Program-made: the position numbers and the translations under genes
Source: Paenibacillus arenilitoris
GTDB taxonomy: Bacteria > Bacillota > Bacilli > Paenibacillales > Paenibacillaceae
Length of the DNA: 33,867 nt
Assembly: GCF_014705655.1 (NCBI RefSeq)
Contig: NZ_JACXIY010000004.1
Location: forward strand, 1-33,867
Reading direction: 5' to 3'
Part shown: piece by piece, positions 31,129 to 33,867 of the stretch
Position numbering within the stretch: position 1 is the first letter of the stretch
Layout of the letters: each line of letters starts with the position of its first letter
The notes under the pieces: model-generated
Told to the model about the DNA's origin: nothing
Databases searched by the model: none
The model's input: the letters and a program-made list of their open reading frames with translations, nothing else

Positions 31129-32478
31129 CTAAAGCCTGGCTTCCAGCTCGGCTTTTTCCTTCTCGAAGCCGGGCTTGCCGAGCAGCGCGAACATGTTCTT
31201 CTTGTAAGCTTCGACGCCCGGCTGGTCGAACGGGTTGACGCCGAGCAGATAGCCGCTGATGCCGCAAGCCTTCTCGAAGAAATATACGAGATAACCGAAG
31301 GAATAAGGCGACATGTCGGCGATATTGACGATCAGGTTCGGCACTTGGCCGTCCGTGTGCGCGAGCAGGGTGCCTTCAAACGCTTTCTTGTTGACGAAAT
31401 CCATCGTCTTGCCGGTCAGGAAGTTAAGCCCGTCCAAATCGGCCTCGTCGTGTTCGATCGCGATCCGCTCCGCCACTTCGTTCACTTGAATGACCGTTTC
31501 GAAAATGTTCCGGTTGCCTTCCTGAATGAATTGGCCCATCGAGTGCAAGTCGGTCGAAAAATCGACGGCCGCCGGGAAGATGCCTTTGTAGTCCTTGCCT
31601 TCGCTCTCGCCGTACAGCTGCTTCCACCATTCGGATACGTAATGAAGCGACGGCTCGTAGTTGACGAGAATTTCGGTTGCTTTGCCCTTGCGGTACAGCG
31701 AGTTGCGGACGGCCGCGTATTGGTAAGCCTCGTTCTCCGCCAGGTTCGGATTGGCGTATTCTTTGGAAGCGTCCGCCGCGCCTTGCATCATCGCCTCAAT
31801 GTCGATGCCCGCCGCGGCGATCGGCAGCAAGCCTACGGCCGTAAGAACGGAGTAACGTCCGCCTACGTCGTCCGGAATAACGAACGACTCGTAGCCTTCC
31901 TCGGTGGAAAGCTTCTTCAAGGCGCCCTTCTCTCTGTCCGTCGTTGCGTAGATCCGTCTCCGCGCTTCCTCTTTGCCGTATTTCTTCTCGAGCGCCGCGC
32001 GGAATACGCGGAAGGCGATGGCCGGCTCGGTCGTCGTGCCGGATTTCGAGATGACGTTGATCGACCAGTCGCGGCCTTCCAGCAGCTGGAGCAAATGCGT
32101 GACGTAGGTGGAGCTGATGTTGTTGCCGGCGAACAGCACCTGAGGCGTCTTGCGCCCTTCCTTCGGCAAAAGATTATAGAACGAATGCGACAGCATTTCG
32201 ATTGCGGCGCGCGCGCCGAGGTAGGAGCCGCCGATGCCGATGACGATCAGGACGTCGGAATCCGATTTGATCTTGTCCGCCGCTTTCCGAATGCGGGCGA
32301 ACTCCTCTTTGTCGTATTGGGTCGGCAGGTCGATCCAGCCCAGGTAATCCGAGCCGGCGCCCGTTCCGTTATGTAATTGCTCGTGCGCTAGGCGGACCGG
32401 TTCCGCCAAATTGTCGATTTCGTGCTTGCCGACGAACGTCAGCGCCTTGCTGTAGTCAAACGTAATGGTTTTGCTCAT
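31129..32478 (-). CDS. pgi: Glucose-6-phosphate isomerase
   Basis: The product has 449 residues, the usual length in Bacillota, from ATG 32478 with AAGGAGG nine bases upstream. It interconverts glucose 6-phosphate and fructose 6-phosphate in glycolysis and gluconeogenesis. Sugar-isomerase motifs are [35 protein letters not shown] (phosphate site), and both PGI signatures: [18 protein letters not shown] and [18 protein letters not shown] with the catalytic lysine at its end. Catalytic Glu lies in QFIQEGNRN. It is divergent from the dehydrogenase gene across an 80- to 230-bp regulatory region. Confidence 0.97.
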   Translation of the reverse strand: MSKTITFDYSKALTFVGKHEIDNLAEPVRLAHEQLHNGTGAGSDYLGWIDLPTQYDKEEFARIRKAADKIKSDSDVLIVIGIGGSYLGARAAIEMLSHSFYNLLPKEGRKTPQVLFAGNNISSTYVTHLLQLLEGRDWSINVISKSGTTTEPAIAFRVFRAALEKKYGKEEARRRIYATTDREKGALKKLSTEEGYESFVIPDDVGGRYSVLTAVGLLPIAAAGIDIEAMMQGAADASKEYANPNLAENEAYQYAAVRNSLYRKGKATEILVNYEPSLHYVSEWWKQLYGESEGKDYKGIFPAAVDFSTDLHSMGQFIQEGNRNIFETVIQVNEVAERIAIEHDEADLDGLNFLTGKTMDFVNKKAFEGTLLAHTDGQVPNLIVNIADMSPYSFGYLVYFFEKACGISGYLLGVNPFDQPGVEAYKKNMFALLGKPGFEKEKAELEARL

Positions 32479-32539
32479 CGCAGAATAGTCCTCCTTAAAT
32501 GGATTTGCCGCATCGGCCGATGAACGGCGTTTTAAAGGT

Positions 32540-32559
32540 GATTAACAGAGATTAACAGG
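32540..32559 (+). repeat. Direct 10-bp repeat upstream of pgi
   Basis: GATTAACAGA and GATTAACAGG follow one another directly, 62-81 bp upstream of the pgi start. One helical turn of spacing would suit two protein monomers on the same face of DNA. Confidence 0.5.
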
Positions 32560-32624
32560 GATGACGCTTTTTCAACTAGCATCTACAATATCGGATTTAC
32601 CTTATAAAAACAAGCGCCCGTACG

Positions 32625-32653
32625 ATGAAAAAATTATAAAGAATCGTTATAAT
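32625..32653 (+). promoter_or_regulatory. Promoter of the 3-hydroxyisobutyrate dehydrogenase-like gene
   Basis: ATGAAA (32625-32630), a 17-base spacer and TATAAT (32648-32653) form a sigma-A promoter. Transcription from about 32660 would leave a ~50-base leader before GTG 32711, and excludes the longer in-frame start at 32561. Confidence 0.65.
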
Positions 32654-32710
32654 GAATCCAGCGCAAAAGACTCGAAAATAGAAAAACCAATTGGGATGGA
32701 GGAAATCTCT

Positions 32711-33607
32711 GTGAAAAAAATCGGATTTATCGGGCTTGGCGTCATGGGGCTCGGCATGGCCGCGAATTTACTGAAAAAGGGCTTTGAAGTGTCCGTCTAC
32801 AATCGGACGCCGGGGAAGGCGGAAGCGCTGAAGGCGCTTGGCGCCTCCGAGCTAGCAAGCGCGGCCGACGTGGCGAGGGCTTCCGACGTCGTCGTGACGA
32901 TGATCAGCAACGACGCGGCGATCCGCGACGTCTATTGGGGAGAGAACGGTATATTCGCCGGGACGCGAAGCGGCATGATCCTCATCGACAGCAGCACGAT
33001 TTCGCCGGCGCTGGCGAAGGAGCTCGCGGCCGAAGCCGAATCGATCGGCGCCTCGTTCCTTGACGCTCCCGTAACGGGCTCAAAGCCGGCCGCGGAGGGC
33101 GGTACGCTCGTGTTCATGGCCGGCGGCCCCGCCGACGCGGTCGGGGAGGCGCAGGACGTGCTGCTTGCCATGGGCCGCAAGGTCATTCCGATGGGGAAGA
33201 ACGGGAGCGGCTCGGTCGCCAAGCTGGCGCACAATACGATCGTCGGCATTAATGTCGTCGCCTTGGCCGAAGGCATGGCCATCGCCGCAAGCGGCGGCAT
33301 CGACGGCGGCGCGTTCGTCGAGCTGGTGCAATCCGGCGGCGCGGCGAGCAAGGCGGCCGAGATGAAAGGGCCGAAGCTGCTGGAGGGCAACTATGACGTC
33401 CAATTCTCGCTTGAGCTGATGCTGAAGGACCTGAAGCTGAGCTCGGCGCTGTCGGACGGGCTGAAGGTGCCGACGCCGCTGCTCGAAGCAGCCAAGAGCC
33501 AATTCCAGGTCGGCGATGCGATGGGCCTCGGCAGCCTCGACATGTGCAGCATCGGCCAAGCCTACGAACGGTGGATCGGCAGAAAGTTCGGCGGCGATCA
33601 GAGCTGA
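32711..33607 (+). CDS. NAD(P)-dependent 3-hydroxyisobutyrate dehydrogenase-family protein
   Basis: The product has 298 residues from GTG 32711, placed eight bases after GGAGG and downstream of a good promoter. The N-terminal Rossmann domain begins KKIGFIGLGVMGLGMAANLL with GxGxxG, and VYNRTPGKAEAL follows, which suggests NADPH as much as NADH (Arg after the second strand). The substrate loop is DAPVTGSKPAAEGGTLVFMA. The catalytic lysine lies in GSGSVAKLAHNTIVGINVVA. The C-terminal helical domain ends in DMCSIGQAYERWIG. The family includes 3-hydroxyisobutyrate, tartronate-semialdehyde and glyoxylate/succinate-semialdehyde reductases; the GSKPAAEGG loop favours the reductase branch. The exact substrate is open. 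Confidence 0.9.
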   Translation: MKKIGFIGLGVMGLGMAANLLKKGFEVSVYNRTPGKAEALKALGASELASAADVARASDVVVTMISNDAAIRDVYWGENGIFAGTRSGMILIDSSTISPALAKELAAEAESIGASFLDAPVTGSKPAAEGGTLVFMAGGPADAVGEAQDVLLAMGRKVIPMGKNGSGSVAKLAHNTIVGINVVALAEGMAIAASGGIDGGAFVELVQSGGAASKAAEMKGPKLLEGNYDVQFSLELMLKDLKLSSALSDGLKVPTPLLEAAKSQFQVGDAMGLGSLDMCSIGQAYERWIGRKFGGDQS

Positions 33608-33622
33608 TTCATTCGCACCTGA

Positions 33623-33867
33623 GCGCAATAAGGGAAATTAGTGGTCTTATTCGGCGAGTTCCCGGCACGTTTAACGAAATAAGGGAAAAGTTTGGCGCTA
33701 TTCGCGCTGCCGATCCGCTGCCCAGGCGCATTTGGGCGCAATAAGGGAAATTAGTGGTCATATTCGGCGCGATCCCGGCACGTTTAACGAAATAAGGGAA
33801 AAGTTTGGCGTTATTCGCGCTGCCGATCCGCTGCCCAGGCGCACCTGAGCGCAATAAGGGAAATTAG
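33623..33867. repeat. 113-bp tandem intergenic repeat (2.2 copies, continues past the edge)
   Basis: GCGCAATAAGGGAAATTAG starts at 33623, 33736 and 33849, exactly 113 bp apart. Within each unit a second AATAAGGGAAAA lies 51 bp after the first, so the motif recurs at alternating 51- and 62-bp steps. A minus-strand frame stays open through the array only because 113-bp units happen to lack stops; no ribosome binding site supports it. Confidence 0.85.

Noticed and set aside
32561..32710. Longer N-terminus for the 3-hydroxyisobutyrate dehydrogenase-like protein
   Set aside because: The promoter at 32625-32653 lies inside it, and GGAGG is correctly spaced only for GTG 32711.
33609..33854. 81-codon minus-strand ORF at the right edge
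   Set aside because: It translates the 113-bp tandem repeat, lacks a ribosome binding site and repeats itself out of phase with the unit length.
1..33867. tRNA, rRNA, CRISPR arrays or insertion sequences
   Set aside because: No cloverleaf, rRNA stretch, regularly spaced direct repeats with unique spacers, or transposase gene was seen. The regular repeats at the right edge have no unique spacers.

Overview
The window reads as a chromosome segment of a GC-rich, endospore-forming member of the Bacillota, most likely Paenibacillaceae (Paenibacillus or Cohnella type). Supporting signs are a CotF-family spore coat gene, strong AGGAGG ribosome binding sites with many GTG/TTG starts, a Fur gene behind an exact PerR-type box, a PBSX-like contractile tail operon, and AATAAGGGAAA intergenic repeats. 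This assignment is inferred from gene content only. Most genes are on the minus strand.

Layout. 1-3252 (minus, truncated by the window edge): a secreted surface protein with an N-terminal carbohydrate-binding-like domain and a long array of Ig-like domains, including an 891-bp tandem duplication. 3474-5918: an MHYT-PAS-GGDEF-EAL cyclic-di-GMP enzyme. 6191-7588: divergent SRPBCC and SAM-methyltransferase genes around a palindrome. 7663-9869: fur with its PerR-type box, an SDR-fold protein that has lost its catalytic triad, a DUF4265-like protein and a small membrane protein. 9993-12116: a class A penicillin-binding protein with a highly charged tail.

12246-24340 is the centrepiece: a 12-kb minus-strand operon in PBSX order. 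It runs from a sigma-region-4-like regulator through small genes, tail terminator, sheath, tube, assembly chaperone with a -1 frameshift at A_AAA_AAC, tape measure, LysM protein, hub, XkdR/S/T/U baseplate genes, a discoidin-containing fibre and two small distal genes. No capsid, portal, terminase, integrase, holin or endolysin gene lies in or beside it. It therefore looks like a domesticated contractile tail particle (tailocin-like) rather than a complete prophage. Because lysis genes are absent locally, release, if it occurs, must use genes elsewhere.

24736-26430 holds a small unknown gene, a CotF-type coat gene and a 585-bp intergenic region with odd repeats and a strong orphan Shine-Dalgarno site. 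26431-30219 is a complete sulfate ABC importer (cysT-cysW-cysA-sbp) with a recognisable promoter and a CymR-like inverted repeat. 30457-32478 carries a YigZ/YvyE-family gene and pgi. 32711-33607 is a plus-strand 3-hydroxyisobutyrate-dehydrogenase-family gene. The window ends in a 113-bp tandem intergenic repeat that continues past the edge. Nearly every transcription unit ends in a readable intrinsic terminator.
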